64,000 bases of DNA, from NCBI GenBank assembly GCA_035501935.1, contig DATJVC010000015.1, positions 62,001 through 126,000 on the forward strand, given 5' to 3'. Below are positions 37,549-47,151 of this stretch, piece after piece. Position 1 is the stretch's first letter; each line of letters begins with the position of its first letter. The position numbers and the translations under genes are program-made. Source of the stretch: Gammaproteobacteria bacterium. Its GTDB lineage: Bacteria > Pseudomonadota > Gammaproteobacteria > JAJPIJ01. The notes below the pieces were generated by a model, which saw nothing but the letters and a program-made list of their open reading frames with translations, did no database searches and was not told where the DNA came from.

Positions 37549-39036
37549 ATGGCTGCCAATGATCCGGTGTTGCCACGCGCGCTGTATCGCGCAGCGCAGG
37601 TGCGCGAACTGGATCATGCCGCGATTGAAAAACACAAAATCCCGGGCGGCGCGCTGATGGAGCGCGCCGGCGAGGCGGCATTTGCCGTTCTGTGCCAACT
37701 CTGGCCGGGAGCGAAACGGATATTGGTGTGCAGCGGTGCCGGCCAAAACGGCGGCGACGGCTTCGTCGTGGCGCGCCTGGCGCAGACCGCGGGATTGCAG
37801 GCCACGGTGGCCGTGATCGGCAAACCCAAAAGCATCCGAGGCGACGCACTGGCCAACCTTGAGTGCCTGCGCAAGACGAAGGTTTCAATGACCGAATGGA
37901 AACCGGAGCTGTTGAACGATGCCGATGTAATAGTAGACGCATTGTTGGGCACGGGGCTGGATAGACCTGTTTCCGGCCGCATGGCGGAGGTGATTACGGC
38001 GATCAACGCCTGCGGGAAGCCCGTGCTGGCCGTCGATGTGCCGTCAGGTTTGAACGCCGACACCGGCCAGCCGCGGGGCGCGGCGATCCAGGCGCAGGCG
38101 ACGGTGACTTTCGTCGGCATGAAGGCGGGATTGCTGACCGGCAGCGGGCCGGATTACTGCGGGCGCATTAATTTTGCCGATCTCGGTATTCCGGCGGCGG
38201 TGTACGACGCCGTACCACCGGCTGTCACGCGAATCAGCCGTTCCGATGGCGTGCATCATCTCCCGCGCCGGGCGCGCGCCAGCCACAAGGGGCATTTCGG
38301 CCATGTGCTGGTGATCGGCGGCGATCATGGCTACGCCGGCGCCGTGCGCATGGCAGCCGAGGCCGCGGGTCGTATCGGCAGCGGTTTGGTGAGCGTGGCC
38401 ACCCAGCCTGCGCATGCCCCCATGATCAGCGCGGCGCGGCCGGAGATCATGGCGCACGGTGTCGCGGATCGGCGCGCACTGGGGCCGCTCCTCAAGAATG
38501 CAACTGTGATCGCCCTGGGTCCCGGTTTGGGACAATCGGACTGGGCGCAGGATTTGCTGGGCGCGGCGCTGGAGCAGAAATTACCGCTGGTGGTCGACGC
38601 CGATGCGCTCAATTTAATCGCACTCGATCCCATCACGCGCACCGACTGGGTGCTGACGCCGCATCCCGGCGAGGCCGCCCGTCTGCTGCGCACCGACACG
38701 GCGGCGGTGCAGGCCGATCGCTATGCCGCCGCCCAGGCGGTGCGCGAACGTTACGGTGGTGTTTGCGTGCTCAAGGGCTGCGGCACGATTGTCGCCACGC
38801 CGGACGGCCTGCACGTTTGCGATGCCGGCAATCCGGGCATGGCCAGCGGCGGCATGGGCGACGTGCTGACCGGCGTGATTGCCGGCCTGCTGGCGCAGGG
38901 GCTGTCAATCAGCGACGCCGCCAGGCACGGCGTGTGCGTGCACGCCGAGGCGGCGGATCAGGCGGCGGCACAGGGCGGCGAGCGTGGCATGCTGGCGACT
39001 GATCTCATGACCTGGCTCCGTCGGCTGGTCAATTGA
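37549..39036 (+). CDS. nnr: Bifunctional NAD(P)H-hydrate epimerase / ADP-dependent dehydratase
   Basis: 495 aa. The N-terminal half is the YjeF_N epimerase (GAGQNGGDGFVVARL; VIVDALLGTGLDRPVSG), the C-terminal half the dehydratase (LVIGGDHGYAGAVRMAAEAA; LTPHPGEAARLL; NPGMASGGMGDVLTG). Together they repair hydrated NAD(P)H. Its place at the head of the tsaE-amiC-mutL cluster matches E. coli yjeF. The stop overlaps a TTG start option of tsaE. Confidence 0.97.
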   Translation: MAANDPVLPRALYRAAQVRELDHAAIEKHKIPGGALMERAGEAAFAVLCQLWPGAKRILVCSGAGQNGGDGFVVARLAQTAGLQATVAVIGKPKSIRGDALANLECLRKTKVSMTEWKPELLNDADVIVDALLGTGLDRPVSGRMAEVITAINACGKPVLAVDVPSGLNADTGQPRGAAIQAQATVTFVGMKAGLLTGSGPDYCGRINFADLGIPAAVYDAVPPAVTRISRSDGVHHLPRRARASHKGHFGHVLVIGGDHGYAGAVRMAAEAAGRIGSGLVSVATQPAHAPMISAARPEIMAHGVADRRALGPLLKNATVIALGPGLGQSDWAQDLLGAALEQKLPLVVDADALNLIALDPITRTDWVLTPHPGEAARLLRTDTAAVQADRYAAAQAVRERYGGVCVLKGCGTIVATPDGLHVCDAGNPGMASGGMGDVLTGVIAGLLAQGLSISDAARHGVCVHAEAADQAAAQGGERGMLATDLMTWLRRLVN

Positions 39037-39041
39037 AAACG

Positions 39042-39512
39042 ATGGTGATTCGCTCGGCGCGGGCGATGGAGTCCCTCGGCCGGCGCCTGGCGGCGGTGAC
39101 AGCGCCCGGCGCCGTCATTTTTCTGCAAGGCGAACTCGGTGCCGGCAAGACGACGCTGGTGCGCGGTTTTCTGCGGGCATTGGGCGTGATCTCGGCGGTG
39201 AAAAGCCCCACCTACACGCTGGTTGAGCCGTACTCGACCGCCGCCGGTCCGGTGATGCACGTCGATTTGTACCGCCTCAAGGATCCCCGGGAACTGGAGT
39301 ACAGCGGCCTGCGCGATCATTTCAATGGCGAGACCATCTGCCTCATCGAATGGCCGGAGCGGGGTGAGGGTGTCTTGCCTGTTCCTGATTTGCGCATAGG
39401 AATCGACAAGCAGCTTGGAAATACGCGCGCGCTCACCCTCGGTGCAGAAACAATAGGTGGGGCAAGGAGTTATGCAGAATTTGTCTCTGCGGATAAAGTT
39501 AAAAATACTTGA
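39042..39512 (+). CDS. tsaE: tRNA threonylcarbamoyladenosine biosynthesis ATPase TsaE
   Basis: 156 aa from ATG 39042 (TTG 39033 would overlap the nnr stop). Walker A is GELGAGKTTLVRGF, followed by SPTYTLVEPY and MHVDLYRLKDP, the family signature, and IEWPERGE. TsaE supports TsaBD in making t6A37 in ANN-decoding tRNAs. Base composition falls sharply just past the gene in the AT-rich gap before amiC. Confidence 0.95.
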   Translation: MVIRSARAMESLGRRLAAVTAPGAVIFLQGELGAGKTTLVRGFLRALGVISAVKSPTYTLVEPYSTAAGPVMHVDLYRLKDPRELEYSGLRDHFNGETICLIEWPERGEGVLPVPDLRIGIDKQLGNTRALTLGAETIGGARSYAEFVSADKVKNT

Positions 39513-39611
39513 TATTCAATAAGTTATTACAATGTCATAATAAATACTTGAAAAAAACCGCGTATCAGATAAAAATCTATATGGAGATCAAAGAGAAATC
39601 TATAAGGCCTC

Positions 39612-40862
39612 ATGCGCTTTCTGGTTTTATTTTTCGCACTTATCCCTGCGCTTTGCCCCGCGGCCAGCGTCGACGTGCAACGTATGCGCGTCTGGCCCGC
39701 GCCGGACAACACCCGCGTCGTCTTCGACATGAGCGGCCCGGTCAAATACGAAATCTTCACCATTCCCGATCCGAACCGCGTGGTCATCGACGTCGATCAA
39801 GCGCAGGTCATCGCCCCGCTCAACAAACCCGGCGGTGATCTACGGCTGCTGAAGGGAGTGCGTTGGGGCGAGCGTCCGGGCGGCGGATTGCGCATGGTGC
39901 TGGATGTCGCCCATCCCGTACAGGTGCGCACCGCCATGCTCAACCCGAACCAGCAATATGGACATCGCCTGCTGGTGGATTTGGTGGAACAGGCGCGGGC
40001 ATCGGATGTCGCGCCCTTTGCGGGCACGCCGCTCAAGGCACAACCACTGACACTCGCATCGGCCGCGCCGTCGCTGTCACCGGCTCTCTCCGCCACCCGG
40101 TCGGTCAGCGCCGACAACGGCTCGCGCGACATCGTGGTGGCCGTGGATGCCGGCCATGGCGGCGACGACCCCGGCGCCACCGGCAGCAACGGCACCCGGG
40201 AAAAGGACATTACCCTCAGCATCGCCCGCCGTCTGGCAGGAATCATCAATCAGCAGAAGGGCATGCGCGCCGTGCTGACCCGCAATGGCGATTATTTCAT
40301 TCCGCTGCGCGAGCGCATGGACAAGGCGCGCGAACAGAAGGCCGATCTATTCGTCTCCATACACGCCGATTCCTATCGTGATCCGCGCACCCGCGGCTCG
40401 TCGGTGTACGTGCTGTCGCAGCGCGGCGCCAGCAGCGAGGCTGCGCGCTGGCTGGCGGACCAGGAAAATGCCTCCGATCTGGTCGGCGGCGTGACTCTGG
40501 ACGACAAGGACGCGCAACTCAAATCCGTGCTGCTCGATTTGTCGCAGACCGCCGCCATCGAGGCGAGCGTGAATGTCGCCGGCAAGGTGCTGACCGAACT
40601 GGACGACGTCGGCAACGTGCATCACCGCGAGGTGCAGCATGCCGGCTTTGTGGTACTCAAGTCTCCCGATATCCCCTCCATATTGATTGAAACCGCCTAC
40701 ATCACCAATCCGCAGGAAGAAAAGAAATTGCGCAGCGCCGATCATCAGCAGGCGCTGGCACAGGCCATCGCCGAGGGCGTGCAACACTACTTCGAGGACA
40801 ACCCACCGACCGGCACGTTCATGGCGCAGTTGCGCCAGAGCCGCATGACCGCTGCCCGTTAA
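39612..40862 (+). CDS. amiC: N-acetylmuramoyl-L-alanine amidase with AMIN domain
   Basis: 416 aa with a signal peptide (LVLFFALIPALCPAAS). An AMIN domain (residues about 20-125) targets it to the septum/peptidoglycan. The Amidase_3 domain starts at VVAVDAGHGGDDPGATG and has the zinc ligands in DAGHGG, the Glu of TREKDI and VSIHADSY, plus the catalytic Glu of LIETAYITNP. It splits daughter-cell walls. An AT-rich 99-bp spacer precedes it. Symbol could equally be amiB by position. The usual next gene, mutL, is displaced by about 1.6 kb of accessory DNA. Confidence 0.94.
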   Translation: MRFLVLFFALIPALCPAASVDVQRMRVWPAPDNTRVVFDMSGPVKYEIFTIPDPNRVVIDVDQAQVIAPLNKPGGDLRLLKGVRWGERPGGGLRMVLDVAHPVQVRTAMLNPNQQYGHRLLVDLVEQARASDVAPFAGTPLKAQPLTLASAAPSLSPALSATRSVSADNGSRDIVVAVDAGHGGDDPGATGSNGTREKDITLSIARRLAGIINQQKGMRAVLTRNGDYFIPLRERMDKAREQKADLFVSIHADSYRDPRTRGSSVYVLSQRGASSEAARWLADQENASDLVGGVTLDDKDAQLKSVLLDLSQTAAIEASVNVAGKVLTELDDVGNVHHREVQHAGFVVLKSPDIPSILIETAYITNPQEEKKLRSADHQQALAQAIAEGVQHYFEDNPPTGTFMAQLRQSRMTAAR

Positions 40863-41036
40863 CCCATCCGTTTGAACCCGCCATTTGCGCGTGGTTTAAT
40901 TTCCGGCGTTTCAAATTAGCTTGTGCCCTGTTTATATTGCCGGGCGCGGCAAAATCAATGTGTTGTAAACGTAGCGCAGGATTATGCGGCGTTTAGTGCC
41001 AGAAGAATATATGGCGAAGGTGAAATCTAATTTATA

Positions 41037-41047
41037 GTTGGGCGTCA
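41037..41047 (+). repeat. Left cassette-type end (GTTGGGC core) of a possible integron cassette
   Basis: GTTGGGCGTCA fits the integron core site GTTRRRY and is the exact complement of TGACGCCCAAC at 41405-41415. The pair bracket a single ORF, as in integron cassettes. Confidence 0.4.
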
Positions 41048-41094
41048 CTTCAAGACCCAGTGGTTCTGACCAGGCAGTTCGAAAGGAGTGCGAC

Positions 41095-41391
41095 ATGATC
41101 GGTGTAGTCGTGACGTTTCGCTACGGAAACAATTTTGATGAGCAAGCCGTGCGGAAGATTGCCGAGACCGCTCGCGCAAGGTTTGAAGGGATGCCGGGGC
41201 TTCGCTCAAAGGCCTTCGCGTTCAATGCCGGAAAGCGCGAGGCCACGAACTTCTATGTCTGGGATTCAGAGGATGCTGCCAAGGCGTTCTTCACCGATCA
41301 ATTGCTCGAGCGCGTGACAGGTCTCTATGGCGTGCGCCCCACCGTCGAGTTCGTGCAGATTGCCACGCTCGTGGAGAACACACGCACGTGA
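41095..41391 (+). CDS. Small conserved hypothetical protein, dimeric alpha/beta barrel-like (YdhR/ABM type)
   Basis: 98 aa from ATG 41095, preceded by a strong GAAAGGAG site. The pattern VVVTFRYGNNFDE, RARFEGMPGLRSKAFAFNA, TNFYVWDSEDAAKAFF and a final beta strand resembles the ferredoxin-like monooxygenase/YdhR fold; no catalytic residues can be assigned. It sits alone between integron-type ends at 41037 and 41415 and breaks the conserved amiC-mutL junction, suggesting acquisition by transfer. Confidence 0.8.
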   Translation: MIGVVVTFRYGNNFDEQAVRKIAETARARFEGMPGLRSKAFAFNAGKREATNFYVWDSEDAAKAFFTDQLLERVTGLYGVRPTVEFVQIATLVENTRT

Positions 41392-41404
41392 CATGGTCCA
41401 GGGA

Positions 41405-41430
41405 TGACGCCCAACCCTTCGTTGCACCCG
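41405..41430 (+). repeat. Right cassette-type end: attC-like 5' half (GCCCAAC...TTCGTTGCAC)
   Basis: TGACGCCCAAC followed by CCTTCGTTGCACC resembles the R''-L'' half of integron attC sites (RYYYAAC). The matching right half ending in GTTRRRY is not found in the next 150 bp, so the site looks truncated or decayed. Confidence 0.4.
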
Positions 41431-41574
41431 CCCGCTAAACCTGTGTCATCTAAATCAAATTATGCTTAAAAGCCGGCCATGAGCGAAACCCCTGTCAACC
41501 CGAGATTGGCAGGCAAATGGAGGAGCACGTAAGCAGGGGACGTACCACATTTCTCCTTACTAATGCAAAAGACC

Positions 41575-41949
41575 ATGCGCATTCAAAAAAGATTATGGGT
41601 TGCAGTATGCGCGGCACTACTTGCTGCTTCTGCTGTAGCTGTAGATTCGAAGCAAAGTTTCGAGAACCGGTGCGGGTGGTTTGTTAATCCGACACCGGCA
41701 AACGTGTCGCTGATTGACCGAGATGGCGAATGGATCATCGGCATACAAGGTGGCCATCAAGCCGAAGGCGATTGGCCCAGGTTCAAACGGAACCAATGGG
41801 TCGAGCAGAACGGCAGCTACGGCTACGGCTGCGCGTGTCTCAAGGTCATCGTGGACAAGGACACACATGAGGTGGTCCAAATCGATTCCGCCTCCGCCCG
41901 TCCGCTTGACAGTTGCCGGCAAGACCCTGCGCTGAAGGAGCCGAAATAG
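41575..41949 (+). CDS. DUF4087-type secreted protein
   Basis: About 124 aa (ATG 41563 is an alternative). A signal peptide (RLWVAVCAALLAASAVAV) is followed by a short domain with FENRCGWFVNPTPANVSLIDRDG and YGYGCACLKV, a cysteine-containing pattern recognised as DUF4087. It is probably periplasmic with one disulfide pair or more. No ribosome site is clear. It belongs to the accessory insert between amiC and mutL. Confidence 0.8.
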   Translation: MRIQKRLWVAVCAALLAASAVAVDSKQSFENRCGWFVNPTPANVSLIDRDGEWIIGIQGGHQAEGDWPRFKRNQWVEQNGSYGYGCACLKVIVDKDTHEVVQIDSASARPLDSCRQDPALKEPK

Positions 41950-41956
41950 AGTTGTC

Positions 41957-42433
41957 ATGCGGTTATGGACGCTGCACCCCCGGTATCTCGATCCGCAAGG
42001 TCTTGTCGCCTTGTGGCGGGAGGCGCTGCTGGCGCAGGCTGTTCTCCGGGGACGCACGCGCGGCTATACGCATCATCCTCAACTGGCTCGTTTCCGGTCT
42101 TCTGGAACACCGGGCGGTTCCATTGCGGCGTATCTTCGCGTCGTTCACGAAGAGGCGACGCGGAGGGGATACCGTTTTGACGCGAAGAAAATCGCGCGCG
42201 GCAGCCGGGTTAAATCCATTTCGGCCACAAAGGGCCAGCTCGCTTATGAATGGAAGCATCTCAGGGCAAAATTGCGCCGCCGCGCTCCGTCCTGGATGGC
42301 CACATTGAAGCCGCGATCCCTTCCCGCACCCCACCCTCTATTTCGCATCATTCCTGGCGGCGTGGCTGAGTGGGAAGTCATCAAGCCCGACAAGCCAGCC
42401 AACCTGACGCTGCGCAGGCATCGCGTCAGATAG
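41957..42433 (+). CDS. Pyrimidine-dimer DNA glycosylase family protein (Pyr_excise)
   Basis: 158 aa. The N-terminus MRLWTLHPRYLDPQGLVALWREALLAQAVL and HHPQLARF are the conserved start of the T4 endonuclease V-like family, in which the N-terminal region supplies the catalytic amine. The middle LAYEWKHLRAKLRRR fits too. Expected role is cutting UV-induced dimers. It starts 7 bp after the DUF4087 gene. Direct evidence of activity is lacking; many members are annotated only by family. Confidence 0.85.
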   Translation: MRLWTLHPRYLDPQGLVALWREALLAQAVLRGRTRGYTHHPQLARFRSSGTPGGSIAAYLRVVHEEATRRGYRFDAKKIARGSRVKSISATKGQLAYEWKHLRAKLRRRAPSWMATLKPRSLPAPHPLFRIIPGGVAEWEVIKPDKPANLTLRRHRVR

Positions 42434-42497
42434 CTTTCCCGGCGAATGACTCAAGTCGTGCTGTGCAAGGAGGGTGTGTTGGCGGTAGCATAGTTTC

Positions 42498-44168
42498 ATG
42501 TTGAAGGAACGGTCGCGCATCCGGCTTTTACCGGAGGCGCTCATCAATCAAATCGCCGCCGGCGAAGTCATCGAGCGGCCCGCCTCGGTCGTCAAGGAAC
42601 TCATCGAGAACAGTCTGGATGCGGGCTGCATGCAGATCGAAATCGATTGTGAGCAGGCCGGTCTGCGTCTCATCCGGGTGACGGACGACGGTCATGGCAT
42701 CGAGCCGGAAGATCTGCCGCTGGCGCTGTGCCGCCACGCCACCAGCAAGCTGCAGTCCTTCGCCGATTTGAGTCATCTGAATACGCTGGGCTTTCGTGGC
42801 GAGGCGTTGCCGAGCATCGGTTCCGTCGCCAAATTGGCGGTTACTTCCCGTGGTATGGGACTAGAGGCCGCCTGGCGGGTGCGCGTGGCGGGCGACGCCA
42901 GCGTGCAGGGGCCGGAACCCGCCGCGCATAATCCGGGCACCACGGTCGAGGCGCGGGAATTGTTTTTCAATGCCCCGGCGCGGCGACGCTTTGTGCGCAG
43001 CGAGCGCACGGAGTTTTTGCATATCGAGGATCGCACGCGAACGGCGGCGCTCGGCGCCTTTCACGTGGGCTTCCGGCTGGTTCACAACCGCCAGACCATC
43101 CTGAAGTTGCGCGCGGCGGATACCGAGGCCTTGCAACGCGAGCGCCTGGTCAAACTCTGTGGCGCCGGATTCATGGCGACTGCGCACGCCGTCGAGGCGC
43201 TGGTGGAGGATTTGCGCCTATGGGGCTGGATCGCACCCGCAGAGGCGGCGCGCAATCAGAGCGACGTGCAACATCTATTCATCAATCACCGTCCGGTGCG
43301 CGACCCCAGGCTGCAACACGCCATCCGGCTGGCCTATCAGGATCGGCTCGCACCGGGCCGCCATCCAGCCTATGTGCTGTATTTGATTATGAACCCGGCC
43401 GATCTCGATGTGAACGTGCACCCGGCCAAGACCGAAGTGCGTTTTCACGACGTGCGGCGGGCGCATGATTTTGTGTTGAGCGGATTGCGCAACGCTCTGG
43501 AGCAGGGCGGTGCGGGGCGGCGGGTTTTTCTGCCGCCTTTGCCAACGCGCGCGACCCCCCCCGTCCCTGTTGTCGCCGAAACGCGGGCTGAATATGAAAC
43601 AACGGACATTCGATCCGAACGCGAACGTCCGCGTGATTTGGAAGTGGTGGCCGGGCGCTATCTGTTGTCCGTGAGCGGTGATGATCTCATCATCAGCGAT
43701 CTGTGGCGCGCTTTCGGCGACTTGAAGCGCCTGCGTCTGCAGCGGGCCGCGGCGGGGGGCGATATCGCGGCGCAGCCGCTGCTGTTCCCGGCGAACGTCG
43801 CCGTCGAGGAACAACACCTGGAGTGGCTGGCGACGTACGGCTCCCGGCTGCGGCGGATTGGCTTTGACGTGGAGCCTGCCGGACCGCGCGCCCTGCTTGT
43901 GCGCGGATTGCCGGCGGCACTGCGCGATGTGGAGGCATCGGCACTGATGCGACAGTTTGTCGGAACCACTCTGGATGATTTACAAGCTGATGACGCCTTG
44001 ATCGAGATGCTGGCGGATATGTCCGCGACGGCCACGCCGATCAAGAGCGTAGCGCGGGCGCGGGCCTTGCTGCGCGATCTGGCGCAGGAGGAAGGTGCCG
44101 ACATCGGGCGCAGCCAGCGGCGGGCGACTGTCGAGGAATTGCTGTCATTGCTTAAAACCTCCGGCTAG
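42498..44168 (+). CDS. mutL: DNA mismatch repair protein MutL
   Basis: 556 aa GHKL ATPase. Motifs: [46 protein letters not shown] and the transducer segment [12 protein letters not shown]. The C-terminal endonuclease DQHA(X)2E motif is not seen, as expected for gammaproteobacteria relying on MutH-type incision. It is followed within 8 bp by miaA. Confidence 0.97.
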   Translation: MLKERSRIRLLPEALINQIAAGEVIERPASVVKELIENSLDAGCMQIEIDCEQAGLRLIRVTDDGHGIEPEDLPLALCRHATSKLQSFADLSHLNTLGFRGEALPSIGSVAKLAVTSRGMGLEAAWRVRVAGDASVQGPEPAAHNPGTTVEARELFFNAPARRRFVRSERTEFLHIEDRTRTAALGAFHVGFRLVHNRQTILKLRAADTEALQRERLVKLCGAGFMATAHAVEALVEDLRLWGWIAPAEAARNQSDVQHLFINHRPVRDPRLQHAIRLAYQDRLAPGRHPAYVLYLIMNPADLDVNVHPAKTEVRFHDVRRAHDFVLSGLRNALEQGGAGRRVFLPPLPTRATPPVPVVAETRAEYETTDIRSERERPRDLEVVAGRYLLSVSGDDLIISDLWRAFGDLKRLRLQRAAAGGDIAAQPLLFPANVAVEEQHLEWLATYGSRLRRIGFDVEPAGPRALLVRGLPAALRDVEASALMRQFVGTTLDDLQADDALIEMLADMSATATPIKSVARARALLRDLAQEEGADIGRSQRRATVEELLSLLKTSG

Positions 44169-44176
44169 AAGCCGTC

Positions 44177-45133
44177 ATGGCGCGTCACGTTCGTTCGCCC
44201 GCCATATTTCTGATGGGCCCCACCGGGGCGGGCAAGACGGCGCTGGCGGTGGAACTGGCCGCGTATCTGCCGTGCGAGATCATCAGCGTCGACTCGGCGA
44301 TGATCTATCGTGGCATGGACATCGGCACCGCCAAACCGGACGCGGATGTCCTGGCGCGCGCGCCGCACCGGCTGATTGGTATTCGCGATCCCGTCGAATC
44401 ATACTCCGCCGCCGAATTCCGCCGTGATGCGCTTGCGGCCATGGGTGAAATCACCGCACAGGGCCGGATTCCCCTGCTGGTGGGTGGCACCGGGCTTTAT
44501 TTCCGCGCGTTGGAACGGGGGTTGTCACAATTACCACAAGCCAACACCGCAGTGCGGGAGCGCCTGCAGGCCGAGCAGGAGCGAGCCGGACTGGCGGCCT
44601 TGCATCGCCGGCTGGCGAAGGTGGACCCCGAATCCGCGCGCCGCATCCATCCCAATGACAGTCAGCGCATCCTGCGCGCGCTGGAAGTATTTGAGTTGAC
44701 CGGCCGGCCTTTGTCCGAGGGTTTCCGCGACCGGCGCGGGCCGGAGTGTCCCTACCGGTTGATCAAACTGATACTGGCCCCGGCCGAGCGGGGCTGGCTG
44801 CATGCGCGCGCGGCGCAGCGGTTTCACGACATGCTCAAGGCGGGATTCATCGATGAAGTGAAAAGATTGCACGCGCGCGGCGATTTGCATCCCGCCCTGC
44901 CGTCCATGCGCGTTGTAGGCTACCGGCAGGCGTGGCGCTATTGCGCGGGCGAGGACGACCTTGCCGCCATGACCGAAAAAGCCATTACCGCCACGCGCCA
45001 ACTGGCGAAACGGCAGCTCACCTGGTTGCGTGATGAGACCGACGCGCACTGGCTGGCGGCTGATCAGGAGGCAGCGGCGTTGACGGCAATGGCCGTGAAA
45101 ATCCTGCGGCAGGAATTGGAGCCGGTTCAATAA
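44177..45133 (+). CDS. miaA: tRNA dimethylallyltransferase
   Basis: 318 aa. P-loop GPTGAGKT (residues 14-21), [16 protein letters not shown], and [16 protein letters not shown] are diagnostic; the C-terminal GYRQAWRY and [13 protein letters not shown] complete the match. MiaA adds the dimethylallyl group to A37 of tRNAs reading UNN codons. It precedes hfq as in E. coli. Confidence 0.97.
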   Translation: MARHVRSPAIFLMGPTGAGKTALAVELAAYLPCEIISVDSAMIYRGMDIGTAKPDADVLARAPHRLIGIRDPVESYSAAEFRRDALAAMGEITAQGRIPLLVGGTGLYFRALERGLSQLPQANTAVRERLQAEQERAGLAALHRRLAKVDPESARRIHPNDSQRILRALEVFELTGRPLSEGFRDRRGPECPYRLIKLILAPAERGWLHARAAQRFHDMLKAGFIDEVKRLHARGDLHPALPSMRVVGYRQAWRYCAGEDDLAAMTEKAITATRQLAKRQLTWLRDETDAHWLAADQEAAALTAMAVKILRQELEPVQ

Positions 45134-45164
45134 TATCAATGTGATGTCTGGTGTCCGCGGGCAG

Positions 45165-45194
45165 TTCTACGCCATGCAAAATACGGTGTATAAT
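45165..45194 (+). promoter_or_regulatory. Candidate hfq promoter
   Basis: TTCTAC (45165-45170), 18 bp, then a consensus TATAAT (45189-45194) in an AT-rich stretch; a second TATAAT overlaps at 45198-45203. The long leader to hfq (start 45318) leaves room for post-transcriptional control. Confidence 0.5.
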
Positions 45195-45317
45195 TAATAT
45201 AATATATAGCGTGCATTGAGATAAGTCCTTGGCTGCGGAGAAAAAATATAGTCCCGGCGCGCCATAAAATCAGGGAAGATTCGGCGGCGCGGATAATAAT
45301 AAGAAGGAGAACAACCC

Positions 45318-45566
45318 ATGAGTAAAGGACAATCGTTGCAGGAACCCTTTTTAAACGCGCTACGCAAAGAGCATGTGCCGGTGTCGATTTATCTTGTCAA
45401 TGGCATCAAATTGCAGGGGCAGATCGAATCCTTTGACCAGTTTGTCATCCTGTTGAAGAATTCCGTCAGCCAGATGGTCTACAAGCACGCGGTTTCGACC
45501 GTCGTCCCGGCGCGCAATGTCAAACTGCCGCGTTCCGATGAGGAACAGCCGCCGGCGCCGATGTGA
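45318..45566 (+). CDS. hfq: RNA chaperone Hfq
   Basis: 82 aa Sm-like protein. Sm1 and Sm2 motifs are visible ([28 protein letters not shown] and [14 protein letters not shown]). [14 protein letters not shown] is the N-terminal proximal-face segment. It forms a hexamer matching small RNAs to mRNAs. A GAAGGAG site precedes the ATG. The C-terminal tail is short ([12 protein letters not shown]). Confidence 0.98.
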   Translation: MSKGQSLQEPFLNALRKEHVPVSIYLVNGIKLQGQIESFDQFVILLKNSVSQMVYKHAVSTVVPARNVKLPRSDEEQPPAPM

Positions 45567-45591
45567 GCCGATGACACCGGCCATAATCCCG

Positions 45592-45620
45592 TTGATGTGA
45601 CACGGCGCTTTTCTTACAAC
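45592..45620 (+). promoter_or_regulatory. Candidate hflX promoter
   Basis: TTGATG (45592-45597), 17 bp, TACAAC (45615-45620), within the 115-bp hfq-hflX gap. It would give a leader of about 55 nt for hflX. Possible internal promoter of the cluster. Confidence 0.4.
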
Positions 45621-45681
45621 GCCGGCGATTGCACCCCTTCCGATTCGCGCGGGTACTCGCCGCGCAGGAGTCATTCCTTCC

Positions 45682-46986
45682 TTGCTTGAACGTCCCCGCA
45701 GCGGCGAACGGGCCGTCCTGATTGGCCTTCGCCTGCGCGGCTCCCGGGCCGGCGACTCGTTGGCGGAATTCCGCGAGCTGGCGCGCTCCGCCGGAGTCGA
45801 GACGGTGGCCGAACTCGGCGGTTCGCGATCCAGTCCCGATCCGGCCTATTTCATCGGCCGCGGCAAGGTCGGGGAACTGTGCGACCTGATTCGGGCGCAT
45901 CGGGCCGAGGTGGCGCTGTTCAATCACGCCCTGTCGCCCGCGCAGGAGCGCAACCTCGAAAAGGCCTTGCAATGCCGCGTCGTCGATCGCACCGGCGTGA
46001 TTCTCGACATCTTTGCACAGCGCGCCCGCACCTTCGAGGGCAAGCTGCAGGTGGAACTGGCCCAGCTCGAACACCTCTCCACCCGGCTGGTGCGCGGCTG
46101 GACACACTTGGAGCGGCAGCGCGGCGGCAGTATCGGATTGCGCGGACCGGGCGAAACGCAATTGGAAATCGACCGGCGTTTGATTGGCCGCCGCATCCGG
46201 CAGATCAACGAACGCCTGCAGCGCGTGCGGTCACAGCGCCACGTACGCCGCCATTCGCGCAGCCGCGCTGGAATACCGGCCATATCGCTCGTGGGTTACA
46301 CCAACGCCGGAAAATCCACCCTGTTCAACCGGCTGACCGGCGCCGATACTTATGTCGCCGATCAACTGTTCGCCACGCTTGATCCGACCCTGCGGCGGCT
46401 GGACCTGCCCGGCGCGGGAAGCGCGGTATTGAGCGACACCGTGGGTTTCCTGCGCGATCTGCCGCATGAACTGGTGGCGGCGTTCCGCGCCACGCTGGAG
46501 GAGGTGCTGGAGGCGGACTTGTTGCTCAAGGTGGTGGACGCCGCCGATGAGGAACGTGACACACGCAGCGACGACGTCGGGAGGGTGTTGGAGGAAATCC
46601 ACGCCGACGCCGTGCCGGTGCTGGAGGTCTACAATCAGATCGATCGCCTGCCGGTAGTCACGCCCCGTGTGGAGCGCGATGCGGCCGGCGCGCCCAAGCG
46701 GGTATGGGTCTCGGCGCGAACCGGAGCGGGGGTGGATCAATTAATCGCGGCCATCACGGAACGCCTGGGCAGCCGCTACTCCTGCCGGATATCACTGCCG
46801 CCGGCGGCCGGTCGTTTGCGCGCGCGGTTGCACGATGAGGGCGTCATACTTGCCGAGGTTCGTGATCCCCTAGGCGGCTGGCAGCTGACACTGGGCATCG
46901 ACGCGCCGCGCCTGCGGCGGTTGTGTCTGCGTTGCGGTTTCGATCCTGATCAGATCGGTCCGGCCGTGGTCCATGCGGCGGCCTGA
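45682..46986 (+). CDS. hflX: Ribosome-associated GTPase HflX
   Basis: 434 aa, TTG start with a GGAG site upstream. The N-terminal glycine-rich domain (YFIGRGKV; VDRTGVILDIFAQRARTFEGKLQVELAQ) and the RQRGGSIGLRGPGETQLEIDRR loop precede the GTPase domain: GYTNAGKST, DTVGFLRDLPHELV and YNQID. HflX splits stalled ribosomes. It follows hfq in the conserved order. Confidence 0.96.
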   Translation: MLERPRSGERAVLIGLRLRGSRAGDSLAEFRELARSAGVETVAELGGSRSSPDPAYFIGRGKVGELCDLIRAHRAEVALFNHALSPAQERNLEKALQCRVVDRTGVILDIFAQRARTFEGKLQVELAQLEHLSTRLVRGWTHLERQRGGSIGLRGPGETQLEIDRRLIGRRIRQINERLQRVRSQRHVRRHSRSRAGIPAISLVGYTNAGKSTLFNRLTGADTYVADQLFATLDPTLRRLDLPGAGSAVLSDTVGFLRDLPHELVAAFRATLEEVLEADLLLKVVDAADEERDTRSDDVGRVLEEIHADAVPVLEVYNQIDRLPVVTPRVERDAAGAPKRVWVSARTGAGVDQLIAAITERLGSRYSCRISLPPAAGRLRARLHDEGVILAEVRDPLGGWQLTLGIDAPRLRRLCLRCGFDPDQIGPAVVHAAA

Positions 46987-47033
46987 CCGGCCGGTACTCC
47001 GGAACACAACCTGTGTACATCCGATAGTTCAAG

Positions 47034-47063
47034 TTGCAGCCGGCGCGCGCCTGCCCGTACAAT
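47034..47063 (+). promoter_or_regulatory. Candidate hflK promoter
   Basis: TTGCAG (47034-47039), 18 bp, TACAAT (47058-47063) in the 165-bp gap between hflX and hflK; the same TACAAT hexamer is used ahead of tRNA-Ser. Confidence 0.45.
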
Positions 47064-47151
47064 CGCTGCGGAAAAACACCATGATTTGCATGTCCTTTCA
47101 CTCACGGAAAGTCTTCCACCACGTCCCTGATTTTTTTCGGAGTAATGGCGC

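Noticed and set aside
40937-40952. TTGCCG-GGCG-CGGCAA hairpin after amiC as an intrinsic terminator
   Set aside because: Short stem and no U-tract on either strand; could be chance in GC-rich DNA.
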